From Clostridia bacterium (GTDB lineage: Bacteria; Bacillota; Clostridia; Christensenellales; UBA1242): 64,000 nt of DNA. The notes beneath the pieces were generated by a model that searched no databases, had not been told where the DNA came from, and saw only the letters and a list, made by a program, of their open reading frames with translations. The stretch spans positions 14,907 to 78,906 of the forward strand of contig CAAGAO010000028.1 of assembly GCA_900767835.1 (NCBI GenBank). Reading direction: 5' to 3'. Position 1 is the stretch's first letter, and each line of letters begins with the position of its first letter. This document shows positions 32,247 to 40,798 of the stretch, piece after piece. The position numbers and the translations under genes were made by a program.

Positions 32247-34058
32247 ATGTCAGATAGACAAAAACATATTCGTAACTTTTGTATTGTTGCACATATAGAC
32301 CATGGCAAAAGCACGCTAGCAGATAGGCTTATAGAAAAAACAGGAACGGTTAGTAAGAGGGATATGGAAGACCAACTGCTTGATAGTATGGATATTGAAC
32401 GTGAACGTGGTATAACAATTAAATTAACACCTACAAGAATGTTTTATACTAAAGATGGTACAGAATACACGTTAAACTTAATTGACACACCAGGGCATGT
32501 AGACTTTACTTATGAAGTATCTCGTTCTCTTGCCGCTTGTGAAGGTGCAATTTTAATTGTCGATGCATCGCAAGGTGTGGAAGCACAGACTTTGGCAAAT
32601 GCATATCTAGCAATAGATAATAATTTGGAAATCTTACCAGTTATAAATAAAATAGATTTGCCTAGTGCCGATATTCCAAAAGCAAAACAAGAAATTGAAG
32701 ATGTGATAGGTGTTCCTGCCGACGATGCGCCTTGCATATCGGCAAAAGATGGTATAAATATTGAACAAGTCCTTGACCAAATAATAGATTTGGTTCCTTG
32801 TCCAAAAGGAGATGAAAATGCACCACTAAAAGCATTAATCTTTGATAGTTATTATGACAATTTTAAAGGTGCGGTGTGTTTTGTGCGGGTTTTTGATGGC
32901 TCGTGTAAAATAGGTGATAAAATTTTGATGATGCAAACAGGAAAAACTTACGAAGTTACCGAAGTTGGTGTGTTTACACCAAATATGAAACCTTGTAGTA
33001 TTCTTCAATCAGGCGATGTTGGTTATATATGTGCAAGCATAAAAAATTTGTTGGACACTAAAGTTGGTGACACAATAACCTTTGCTGATAATCCCGCACA
33101 AAAACAACTCCCAGGATATAAGGAAGTTCAACCTGTTGTGTTCAGTGGTATATTTTTGGTTGATGGCAGTAAATATGGAGATTTAAAAGATGCACTTGAA
33201 AAATTAAAATTAAATGACGCATCATTAACATTTACTCCAGAGGTTAGTAAGGCTCTTGGTTTTGGTTTTAGATGTGGCTTTTTAGGGCTTTTGCATATGG
33301 ATATTATAACAGAAAGGCTAGAACGCGAATTTAATTTGGATATAATTACAACTGCTCCTAGTGTTTCGTATAATGTATATAAAACAAATGGAGATATGCT
33401 AGTTGTATCTAATCCTTCAATTTTGCCACCAGTTGGGGAGATTGCAAGAATAGAAGAACCGATGGTAAAATTGTATGTATTCACTCCGCCCGAATACGTT
33501 GGACCAATAATGGAGTTGTGTCAAGACAAACGCGGAGAGTATAAAGATTTGCAATATCTAGACAAGTCGCGCGTTCGCTTGGAATATAAAATTCCGCTTG
33601 GAGAAATTATATACGACTTTTTTGATAGTTTAAAATCTCGCACTAAAGGTTATGCAAGTTTAGATTACGAAATAGATGGTTTTGAGCCAAGCGATTTGGT
33701 AAAACTTGACATATTGTTGAATGGCGAACCTTGTGATGCTTTAAGTTTAATAACTCATAGGGAAAAAGCATATGAAAGAGGACGCGGAATTGCCGAAAAA
33801 TTAAAAAAGGTTATTCCAAGACAATTATTTGAAGTGCCTATACAAGCCTGCATAGGTGGAAAAATCATTGCAAGAGAAACAATATCCGCATTAAGAAAAG
33901 ATGTGCTTGCAAAATGTTATGGCGGTGACATATCTCGTAAACGAAAACTGCTTGAAAAACAAAAAGAAGGTAAAAAGCGTATGCGTAAAATTGGCTCTAT
34001 AGAACTTCCTAGCGAAGCATTTATGAGCATATTAAAAACAAATGATGATGAAGAGTAA
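32247..34058 (+). CDS. lepA: Elongation factor 4 (LepA)
   Basis: A 603-residue translational GTPase that back-translocates or rescues stalled ribosomes. The G domain shows AHIDHGKSTLADRL (G1), DTPGHVDF (G3), NKIDLPSAD (G4) and the switch I ERERGITIK. EF-G-like domains II, III and V follow, then the LepA-specific C-terminal domain with GGDISRKRKLLEKQKEGKKR. Length is normal. AGGAG precedes the ATG. In many Firmicutes lepA is followed by hemW, as here. Confidence 0.97.
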   Translation: MSDRQKHIRNFCIVAHIDHGKSTLADRLIEKTGTVSKRDMEDQLLDSMDIERERGITIKLTPTRMFYTKDGTEYTLNLIDTPGHVDFTYEVSRSLAACEGAILIVDASQGVEAQTLANAYLAIDNNLEILPVINKIDLPSADIPKAKQEIEDVIGVPADDAPCISAKDGINIEQVLDQIIDLVPCPKGDENAPLKALIFDSYYDNFKGAVCFVRVFDGSCKIGDKILMMQTGKTYEVTEVGVFTPNMKPCSILQSGDVGYICASIKNLLDTKVGDTITFADNPAQKQLPGYKEVQPVVFSGIFLVDGSKYGDLKDALEKLKLNDASLTFTPEVSKALGFGFRCGFLGLLHMDIITERLEREFNLDIITTAPSVSYNVYKTNGDMLVVSNPSILPPVGEIARIEEPMVKLYVFTPPEYVGPIMELCQDKRGEYKDLQYLDKSRVRLEYKIPLGEIIYDFFDSLKSRTKGYASLDYEIDGFEPSDLVKLDILLNGEPCDALSLITHREKAYERGRGIAEKLKKVIPRQLFEVPIQACIGGKIIARETISALRKDVLAKCYGGDISRKRKLLEKQKEGKKRMRKIGSIELPSEAFMSILKTNDDEE

Positions 34059-34069
34059 TTTAATAATGC

Positions 34070-34105
34070 ATTATGCTAGCCAAGTTGTGGCTAGCATAAT
34101 TGTTT
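34070..34105 (+). terminator. lepA terminator
   Basis: A 12-base perfect stem, ATTATGCTAGCC / GGCTAGCATAAT, with a 7-base loop and a short T-rich tail. Confidence 0.8.
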
Positions 34106-34225
34106 TAGGTGTACAAGAACAACACAAGTAAAATAAAATGTTAATTAGTAAGATTTTGTTTATATGTCTATGTTTTGATTGTGCCAAAATAGTAAGCATT
34201 AAACAAATATAAAAGGAAATTTTAA

Positions 34226-35383
34226 ATGGATAAAAAAATATCTATCTATGTGCATATTCCATTCTGTATGAGTAAATGTTCATATTGTTCTTTTGTGTCG
34301 AAATGTGCAAATGAAAAAGAAATAGATGAATATTTTAAATATTTAAACATTCAAATTGTGGCTGAGAGTGGTTTGTTTAAAAATAAAAGTGTATCAACCA
34401 TATATTTTGGTGGAGGCACTCCAAGTTTTGTTGATGAAAAATATATAATTCAAACAATTAATACAATATATGAATATTTCTCGGTTGAAAATGATGCGGA
34501 AATAACAATAGAGTGTAACCCAAGTTCAACAACTGAAAACAAATTAAAAGCGTATAAAATGGCAGGAATCAATAGAATTAGTTTTGGTATACAAAGTCTT
34601 AATGATGAATGTTTGAAAATAATAGGTAGAAGACATAATAAACAGACGGCTATTGATACTATAAAATTGGCACAAAAAGTTGGTTTTGTAAATATATCGG
34701 CTGACCTTTTAATAGGCATACCAAATCAAACTCAAAATATGCTTTTAGAAGATATAAAATCTTTATGCAGATTAGGGGTAAAACATATTTCGGCTTATAT
34801 GTTAATGCTTGAAGAAAGTACAAAACTATATGAGCAAGTAGTCATAAATCATACATTAAGTGTTTCAAATGATGATGAGTGTGTAAATATGTATAATTGT
34901 GCATATACTCTACTAAAACAATTGAATTATAATCGTTACGAAATTAGTAATTTTGCCATTAAAGGTTATGAATGTAGACATAATATTAACTACTGGAGTA
35001 TGGGAGAATATGCAGGTTTTGGCGTTTCAGCACATAGTTTTATAAATGGTTATAGGGTTGAAGGTTTTAATAGGTTTGAAGAATTTTATGAATTTGTTAG
35101 AGAAAAATATATTTTAAGAATGCAACCGTCTGTTATGCCTAATAAAGAAAAGTTGTCTTCTTTGCAAAAAATTGAGGAGTGTATTATGCTTGGTCTTAGA
35201 ATGTCAAAAGGTGTTTGTTTGACTGAACTAAAAAACTTTGGTTATGATTTATTACTTGAAAAGTCAAATACTATTGAAATATTTAAAGAACATGGTTTGA
35301 TAGATATAAAAGACGACCATATTTTTATCACACCAGAAAACTTTGGCGCTTCAAATCAAATAATATTAGAGTTATTGCCATAA
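34226..35383 (+). CDS. hemW: Radical SAM protein HemW
   Basis: A 385-residue radical SAM protein of the HemW family (heme chaperone, formerly annotated as coproporphyrinogen III oxidase). YVHIPFCMSKCSYCSF places the 4Fe-4S Cys at residues 14, 18 and 21. IYFGGGTPS is the SAM-binding GGE-like motif, and ISFGIQSLND follows. NYWSMGEYAGFGVSAHSF is the conserved HemW stretch near residue 255. The C-terminal HTH-like HemN domain is present. AAAGGAA precedes the ATG. It sits directly downstream of lepA, a common pairing, but behind its own terminator gap. Confidence 0.92.
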   Translation: MDKKISIYVHIPFCMSKCSYCSFVSKCANEKEIDEYFKYLNIQIVAESGLFKNKSVSTIYFGGGTPSFVDEKYIIQTINTIYEYFSVENDAEITIECNPSSTTENKLKAYKMAGINRISFGIQSLNDECLKIIGRRHNKQTAIDTIKLAQKVGFVNISADLLIGIPNQTQNMLLEDIKSLCRLGVKHISAYMLMLEESTKLYEQVVINHTLSVSNDDECVNMYNCAYTLLKQLNYNRYEISNFAIKGYECRHNINYWSMGEYAGFGVSAHSFINGYRVEGFNRFEEFYEFVREKYILRMQPSVMPNKEKLSSLQKIEECIMLGLRMSKGVCLTELKNFGYDLLLEKSNTIEIFKEHGLIDIKDDHIFITPENFGASNQIILELLP

Positions 35384-35416
35384 AATTTGTTTATTTTTTA
35401 TATGGCTGATATATTT

Positions 35417-35456
35417 GATAAATTTGATTAAATAAAGATAAATTTGATTAAATAAA
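35417..35456 (+). repeat. Perfect 20-base tandem duplication
   Basis: GATAAATTTGATTAAATAAA occurs twice back to back, in the gap between hemW and the ylxM promoter. Confidence 0.8.
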
Positions 35457-35528
35457 TTAGATATAGATATATATAAGAATTTAATTTTACATTTTAATTA
35501 ACTTTTGTAAAAAATATATAAAAAAGTC

Positions 35529-35578
35529 TTGCAATTTATATGATTATATGATATTATGGTTAAGTAAAAATACTTAAC
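35529..35578 (+). promoter_or_regulatory. ylxM-ffh promoter with 5' stem-loop
   Basis: TTGCAA (35529-35534), a 17-base spacer and TATTAT (35552-35557). The expected transcript start falls at the base of a perfect hairpin, GTTAAGTA/TACTTAAC (35559-35578), which would cap the mRNA. The leader is about 90 bases. Confidence 0.6.
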
Positions 35579-35655
35579 GGAGCAAATTATATTTTTAAAA
35601 AGATTTTTGTTAAAGTAGATTTACAAGTAGTTTAGTTGGTATTTTGGGTGTTTAT

Positions 35656-35958
35656 ATGGAATTAGAAAAAACTGTGGAACTTGGTTTGCTTTTGGATACA
35701 TATGGTTCACTTTTAACAACCCGTATGAAAGATATTTTAACCATGTATGTTTGTGAAAATTTGAGTTTACAAGAAATCGCAGAATATTTTAAAATTAGCA
35801 AACCGGCGGTGCTAGATGCAATTAGGATGTCCAGTCAAAAACTAATTAATTTTGAAAATAATATAAAGATGTTACAACTAAAAAATGAGATTAATAATCT
35901 TATTGAAAAAGATACTGTTTCAAAAAACAATTTAAAAAAACTGATTGAAAAATATTAA
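35656..35958 (+). CDS. ylxM: YlxM-like SRP-associated HTH protein
   Basis: A 100-residue sigma-70 region-4-like HTH protein of the YlxM/p13 family, which accompanies ffh in Firmicutes and stimulates the SRP pathway. ILTMYVCENLSLQEIAEYFKISKPAVLDAIR is the helix-turn-helix, here spanning about residues 28-58, and a charged helical tail follows. The ATG at 35656 is chosen over a TTG four codons earlier. The only ribosome-site-like bases are GGGTG. ffh follows after about 30 bases. Confidence 0.82.
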   Translation: MELEKTVELGLLLDTYGSLLTTRMKDILTMYVCENLSLQEIAEYFKISKPAVLDAIRMSSQKLINFENNIKMLQLKNEINNLIEKDTVSKNNLKKLIEKY

Positions 35959-35989
35959 AACTTTTCAAAATTTCAAAAAGGAGTCAAAT

Positions 35990-37312
35990 ATGGGACTATT
36001 TGGTAGTTTAAGTGAAAAAATGTCACACATTTTTAGTAAATTAACTAAACGCGGAAAATTAACTGAATTAGAAGTTAAAGAAGCAATGCGTGAAATTAAA
36101 ATGGCACTTTTAGAAGCCGATGTAAACTATCTTGTTGTTAAAGACTTTATTAAAAAAGTATCTGAAAAAGCAGTAGGTGATACAGTTCTAAAAAGTTTAA
36201 CTCCGGGGCAACAAGTTATTAAGATTGTCAATGAAGAAATGATTGAACTTATGAAAAGCCCAGACCAAAAGTTAAAAGTTAGTTCTGCTCCGCCAACTGT
36301 AATTATGATGTGTGGACTTCAAGGTGCTGGTAAAACAACTCATGTAGGAAAACTTGGTCATTTATTAAAAAAGAGTGGTAAACGTGTTTTGGCTGTTGCG
36401 TGTGATATTTATCGTCCCGCTGCAATCAATCAATTAAAAGTTGTTGCTACGCAGGCGGGCATTGGTTTTTTTGAAAAAGGCACACAAAACCCAGTAAAAA
36501 CTGCAAAACAAGCGGTTGAATTTGCATTAAGCCAAGGTTATGATACGGTAATTTTGGATACCGCGGGCAGACTTCACATTAATGAAGAATTAATGAATGA
36601 GTTAAAAGCCATAAAAAAAGAAGTCAATCCTATTGAAATATTACTAACAATTGATGCAATGACGGGGCAAGACGCGGTTACAGTTGCTGAAACATTTAAT
36701 AATGAATTAGATATTACAGGTGTTGTTATAACAAAACTTGATGGTGACACTCGTGGCGGTGTCGCACTATCGGTTAAAGCCATAACAGGCAAACCTATTA
36801 AGTTTTGTGGTGTTGGCGAAAAAATTGGCGACATGGAACCATTTTATCCAGACCGAATTGCATCAAGAATATTGGGTATGGGTGATGTGTTAACATTAAT
36901 AGATAAAGCACAAGAAGCAGTATCTGAAGAAGAGGCAAAAAAACTAGAAAAAGCCTTTAAAGAAAACAATTTTACTTTCGAAGATTACTTAACACAAATG
37001 GAAAACCTTAAAAAAATGGGCAATATTAATGATATAATTTCAATGATTCCAGGACTTGGAGCCCAAATGCAAAATGTACAAATAGACGAAAAGCAATTGT
37101 TACACAACAAGGCGATAGTGCAGAGTATGACTATAAAAGAGCGTAGGAATCCAGACCTCATAAAAGCAAGTCAAAAAAAGAGAATTGCAGCAGGCAGTGG
37201 AACTACTATTCAAGATGTAAATTTGCTTTTAAAACAATTTGCCCAATCAAAAGATATGCTAAAACAGATGAAAAACAAAAAAGGCTTACTTGGTAAGTTT
37301 ATGGGCTTTTAA
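35990..37312 (+). CDS. ffh: Signal recognition particle protein Ffh
   Basis: Ffh is the SRP54 GTPase that binds signal sequences with 4.5S RNA and targets them to FtsY. The 440-residue protein has the helical N domain (1-90), the G domain with GLQGAGKTTHVGKL, DTAGRLH and TKLDGDTRGG, and the Met-rich M domain (about 320-440) ending KGLLGKFMGF. The start at 35990 is set by AAAAGGAG upstream; the frame extends 15 codons earlier into the end of ylxM. The operon is ylxM-ffh. Confidence 0.97.
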   Translation: MGLFGSLSEKMSHIFSKLTKRGKLTELEVKEAMREIKMALLEADVNYLVVKDFIKKVSEKAVGDTVLKSLTPGQQVIKIVNEEMIELMKSPDQKLKVSSAPPTVIMMCGLQGAGKTTHVGKLGHLLKKSGKRVLAVACDIYRPAAINQLKVVATQAGIGFFEKGTQNPVKTAKQAVEFALSQGYDTVILDTAGRLHINEELMNELKAIKKEVNPIEILLTIDAMTGQDAVTVAETFNNELDITGVVITKLDGDTRGGVALSVKAITGKPIKFCGVGEKIGDMEPFYPDRIASRILGMGDVLTLIDKAQEAVSEEEAKKLEKAFKENNFTFEDYLTQMENLKKMGNINDIISMIPGLGAQMQNVQIDEKQLLHNKAIVQSMTIKERRNPDLIKASQKKRIAAGSGTTIQDVNLLLKQFAQSKDMLKQMKNKKGLLGKFMGF

Positions 37313-37465
37313 AAAGTATCTTTGCTAAAAAATTGCAAAAAAACGGCATATTTTATTAAAAAAAGTTATTTTTAATAAAAAAAACATTAAATTTTGGTAT
37401 TTCAACCTAAAACAATATGGTTTTAAGTTTAAATATATATACATTAAAAAAAGGAGATAAATACA

Positions 37466-37723
37466 ATGGCAGTTAAAATTAGATTAACAAGATTAGGAGA
37501 TAAAAAATCACCTTTCTACAGAGTAATCGTTGCAGATTCACGCTCACCAAGAGATGGTAAATTTATTGACTTGCTTGGAACTTATGACCCACTTAAAAAC
37601 CCAGCTGAAATTAAAATTGATAACGAAAAAGCTGCAAGGTGGTTAAAAAATGGTGCTGTTCCAACAGATACAGCTAGAAACTTGCTTGTAAAAAGCGGTG
37701 TTATTGAAGAAAAGAAAAACTAA
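37466..37723 (+). CDS. rpsP: 30S ribosomal protein S16
   Basis: An 85-residue S16 with the typical MAVKIRLTRLGDKKSPFYRV start and the IDLLGTYDP and AARWLKNGAVPTD motifs. S16 binds 16S rRNA during early 30S assembly. AAAAAAGGAG lies before the ATG. The 150-base gap after ffh is AT-rich and may hold a separate promoter. khpA follows after 26 bases. Confidence 0.97.
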   Translation: MAVKIRLTRLGDKKSPFYRVIVADSRSPRDGKFIDLLGTYDPLKNPAEIKIDNEKAARWLKNGAVPTDTARNLLVKSGVIEEKKN

Positions 37724-37749
37724 AACATCTATAATCAAGGGGTGAAAGT

Positions 37750-37980
37750 ATGGAAGAACTTGTTAAATACATTGTAACCAACTTGGTTGACAATGAAGAC
37801 GAGGTTAAGATTGAATCTGTTCGCGAGGGCGATTCAATAAACATTATGGTTACAGTTGCACCAGATGATATAGGCAAAGTTATTGGCAAAAATGGTCGTA
37901 TTGCTCAAAGCATAAGAGCAATTGTAAAATCCGTATCTGCGAAGGAAAAGATTAGATATAATGTTAAAATTAACAAATAA
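37750..37980 (+). CDS. khpA: KH-domain RNA-binding protein KhpA
   Basis: A 76-residue single-KH-domain protein (YlqC/KhpA). The GxxG loop reads IGKVIGKNGRIAQSIRAIV, with two acidic/hydrophobic strands before it. KhpA partners KhpB in binding small RNAs and controlling cell elongation in Firmicutes. The ribosome site is AAGGGGTGA. The usual next genes (ylqD, rimM, trmD, rplS) are absent: a terminator follows and the next gene is on the other strand. Confidence 0.92.
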   Translation: MEELVKYIVTNLVDNEDEVKIESVREGDSINIMVTVAPDDIGKVIGKNGRIAQSIRAIVKSVSAKEKIRYNVKINK

Positions 37981-37999
37981 TTATTAATTTTATGTTAAA

Positions 38000-38043
38000 A
38001 AAAACAAAATTTCATTTATTTTTTTGAAATTTTGTTTTTTTTA
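38000..38043 (+). terminator. rpsP-khpA terminator
   Basis: AAAACAAAATTTCA pairs with TGAAATTTTGTTTT, then a long T tract. Confidence 0.85.
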
Positions 38044-38123
38044 TATTTAATTATTAAGTAATAAAATAGTGTAAAAACTTATTTTTTTAATATTTATTCT
38101 TTAACGAAAATTCTGTTTATAAA

Positions 38124-38678
38124 TTAAAAATCTAAGTTTTTATCGCAAGATCTAATTTCTTGTTCTATTCTGTTTTTCTCTTTTAGACCGCGTTGATAAT
38201 CTTCATAACTTGTTCCGTTAATTTTATCTTGTCTTTTATAATAATTAACAACATTTTCAACTTCAGATAAATAAACGGTGTTGTTTGATGAGAAAGAAGG
38301 AAAAGTGCTTGCGTATTTTTGCTGATTTCTTTTTTCTTCTCTATCTCTTTTTGCCTTAAATTTTCTCCACGCTTTTTCTTGTTTTGCACTTAAACAATCG
38401 CAGTCATCATAATACTCATAGTCAAGAGAGCTATATTCTACATTTGGATTAATCATATTTTGAAACTCGTTGCGTATAGACAATAAAGATTTATTCCAAT
38501 CAACATTATCGTGGAGTTTTAAGTTAACGTAGTCGGCTGGTTTTAAATTTGTAACTTCATTATTGTGCAAAAATTTAACTTTGCTAAAATCAAGATTAGA
38601 TACATAGATGTAATATAAACCACTTGTTGTTCTTATTATGGCAATATGGTCTTGTGGATATTTTTCATTTCCAAACAT
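38124..38678 (-). CDS. Hypothetical protein
   Basis: A 184-residue soluble protein. The N-terminal 55 residues (YPQDHIAIIRTTSGLYYIYV) are beta-rich; the rest is highly charged with long helices (LSAKQEKAWRKFKAKRDREEKRNQQ). There is a short Asp/Tyr/Cys run (YEYYDDCDCL). No signal peptide or known motif is seen. AAGGGGA precedes the ATG. It is a lone minus-strand gene between two plus-strand units. Confidence 0.6.
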   Translation of the reverse strand: MFGNEKYPQDHIAIIRTTSGLYYIYVSNLDFSKVKFLHNNEVTNLKPADYVNLKLHDNVDWNKSLLSIRNEFQNMINPNVEYSSLDYEYYDDCDCLSAKQEKAWRKFKAKRDREEKRNQQKYASTFPSFSSNNTVYLSEVENVVNYYKRQDKINGTSYEDYQRGLKEKNRIEQEIRSCDKNLDF

Positions 38679-39056
38679 ATTTATTCCCCTTTTTATTAAT
38701 TATAATTTAAGTGTAAACCTAAATAAGATTTATGTCAATAGTGATTTCAAATTCTTCAAAAAGTAAAATATTGTTAGTGTATGCTTTATACGGGAAGGAT
38801 AGTTATGTTAAAAATGAAAGAAAGAAAAAGTTACTTTAATATGTTAGAATATTTTAAGATGTAATGTTAAAATAATAAATAATTGTGAACAGCATATGAA
38901 TAGTAAAAAATATGAAAATTTAAAAAATATTTTTAACATATATAAAGCAAAAAATTATTAAAAATATATAAATAATGTAAAATCATTATTAATTTTTATA
39001 ATAAATATGTTAAAATGTTAAAAAAAGATAAAAATTTGATTAAAAAGAGATTAATT
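38679..39056 (+). other. Gene-free stretch before pyk
   Basis: AT-rich. A 19-codon ORF at 38805-38864 (starts MLKMKERKSY) has a ribosome-site-like GGGAAGGAT. TATAAT at 38997-39002 lies about 55 bases before the pyk start and may be its -10 box. Nothing else was recognised. Confidence 0.35.
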
Positions 39057-40466
39057 ATGAAAAAAACAAAAATTATTTGTACAATAGGTCCTGCTTGTAA
39101 CACTGAAGAAACATTGATAAAAATGATTGACTCAGGTATGAATGTCGCACGCATCAACTTTTCTCATGGAACAGATGAAGAACATAAAAAAACTATAAAT
39201 TTATTAAAAAAAGTTAGAGAAAAAAATAATTTTCCACTTGGAATAATGTTAGATACAAAAGGTCCAGAATATAGGATAAAAACCTTTACAAAAGGTAAAG
39301 TAACATTAAAGCAAGGAGATGAGTTTACTTTCACAACAAAAGATGTTGAAGGAACTGATAAAATAGTTTCTGTCAACTATAAAAATCTTGCAAAAGAAAT
39401 TGCTGTTGGTGATACAATTTTGGTTTGCAACGGACTTGTAATATTCAAAGTAAAAAAAATAAAGGCTAGCAATGTAATTTGTGAGGTTATTGTTGGTGGA
39501 GAAATTTCTGACCATAAAAGTATGAATTTCCCTAAAAAAGTATTTAAAGGTAAATATATTTCTCAGCAAGATAAAAATGATATATTATTAGGGCTTGAAT
39601 GCGGAATTGATTTCATTGCATGTTCGTTTGTGTCAAGAGCAAATGATGTAAAAGATATTAGAAAATTATTAGATGAAAATGGCGGACAAAATGTTGAAAT
39701 AATTGCAAAAATTGAAAATCAAATGGGTGTAGATAATGTTGATGAGATTTTGCAAATAGCTGATGGTTTAATGGTTGCTCGTGGCGATATGGGTGTAGAA
39801 ATTGAACAAGAAAAACTGCCTATTATTCAAAAATACTTAATTAAAAAATGTTTAAGTCGCGGGAAGTTGGTAATAACCGCAACAGAAATGCTAGAAAGTA
39901 TGATAAACAATCCACGACCAACTCGTGCGGAAACAAGCGATGTCGCAAATGCGGTATATGATGGTTCATCTGCAATAATGTTATCAGGCGAAACCGCTAT
40001 GGGCAAATATCCTGTAAAGGCGGTTGAAACAATGTCAAAAATTGCAGAAGAAACAGAAAAAAACATTAAGTATGCCAACCGTTTTGATGAAATGCAAGTT
40101 CAAACTAACCATAATTTAGATGCTGTTTGTCGTGCATGTTGTAGATTGTCTATAGATACTAATGCAAAAGTAATAGTTGCGTGCAGTAAAACTGGAAGAA
40201 CAATTAAACAGGTTTCGCGTTTCCATTCGCCTTGCAATATCTTGGGCTTAACAACGGATAAAAATGTATTTAATAAAATGTCACTATATTTTGGTGTTGA
40301 GCCACTTCTTGTTAAAGACTATAAAACTTTAGATAACTTGTTTAAAAATGCGACAATACTTGCAAAAGATAATTTTAATTTAAGTGTAGGAGATAATATT
40401 ATAATTACTGGTGGAACATCAAGTATGACCAATACTAACTTGTTAAAATTAGAAAAAGTCCAATAA
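39057..40466 (+). CDS. pyk: Pyruvate kinase
   Basis: The last glycolytic step, converting PEP and ADP to pyruvate and ATP. The 469-residue protein starts MKKTKIICTIGPACNTEET, the family's normal N-terminus; the ATG 14 codons upstream is less likely. NVARINFSHG, the substrate/Mg segment IAKIENQMGVDN and MVARGDMGVEIE, and the signature ITATEMLESMI are present. The C-terminal allosteric domain (about 340-469) is complete, but there is no extra PEP-utiliser domain. It is convergent with the glmS relic, whose stop lies 5 bases beyond. Confidence 0.95.
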   Translation: MKKTKIICTIGPACNTEETLIKMIDSGMNVARINFSHGTDEEHKKTINLLKKVREKNNFPLGIMLDTKGPEYRIKTFTKGKVTLKQGDEFTFTTKDVEGTDKIVSVNYKNLAKEIAVGDTILVCNGLVIFKVKKIKASNVICEVIVGGEISDHKSMNFPKKVFKGKYISQQDKNDILLGLECGIDFIACSFVSRANDVKDIRKLLDENGGQNVEIIAKIENQMGVDNVDEILQIADGLMVARGDMGVEIEQEKLPIIQKYLIKKCLSRGKLVITATEMLESMINNPRPTRAETSDVANAVYDGSSAIMLSGETAMGKYPVKAVETMSKIAEETEKNIKYANRFDEMQVQTNHNLDAVCRACCRLSIDTNAKVIVACSKTGRTIKQVSRFHSPCNILGLTTDKNVFNKMSLYFGVEPLLVKDYKTLDNLFKNATILAKDNFNLSVGDNIIITGGTSSMTNTNLLKLEKVQ

Positions 40467-40471
40467 AATTA

Positions 40472-40797
40472 TTACTCAACAGTTACACTTTTGGCTAAAT
40501 TTCGAGGTTTATCGGGATTTAGCCCATTTTTTATTATTGGATAAGTGTGAGTGAGCATTATTTTTTGTTGGCGTGCCATGTGTTGCCCAACGAGTATGAG
40601 CAATACCACAAGAGGAATTATTAGAACTGATTAACCAATTTCAAATTGGTAACTTTTCCAGCGCATTTTGTTACATTTATTTCATCTTTAAGCACGGCAA
40701 TTCCAGCGGAATCGTAACCCCTATATTCTAGCCTTTCAAGACATTCAATCAAATTATTTTCAACATTAATTCCAATATATCCAGCTATTCCGCACAT
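40472..40797 (-). pseudogene. glmS: Deleted and frameshifted glmS relic
   Basis: Reading the minus strand from the ATG at 40797 gives a canonical GlmS start, MCGIAGYIG, then LERLEYRGYDSAGIAVLKD and GKVTNLKLVNQ. A one-base shift near 40625 interrupts it, and the next frame resumes with CGIAHTRWATHGTPTKNNAH. Near 40530 it jumps in a third frame to GLNPDKPRNLAKSVTVE and a stop at 40472, which is the true GlmS C-terminus. About 500 central residues are missing, so no glucosamine-6-phosphate synthase can be made. The ATG lies one base after the glmM stop, showing it was the last gene of this operon. Confidence 0.92.
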
Positions 40798-40798
40798 A

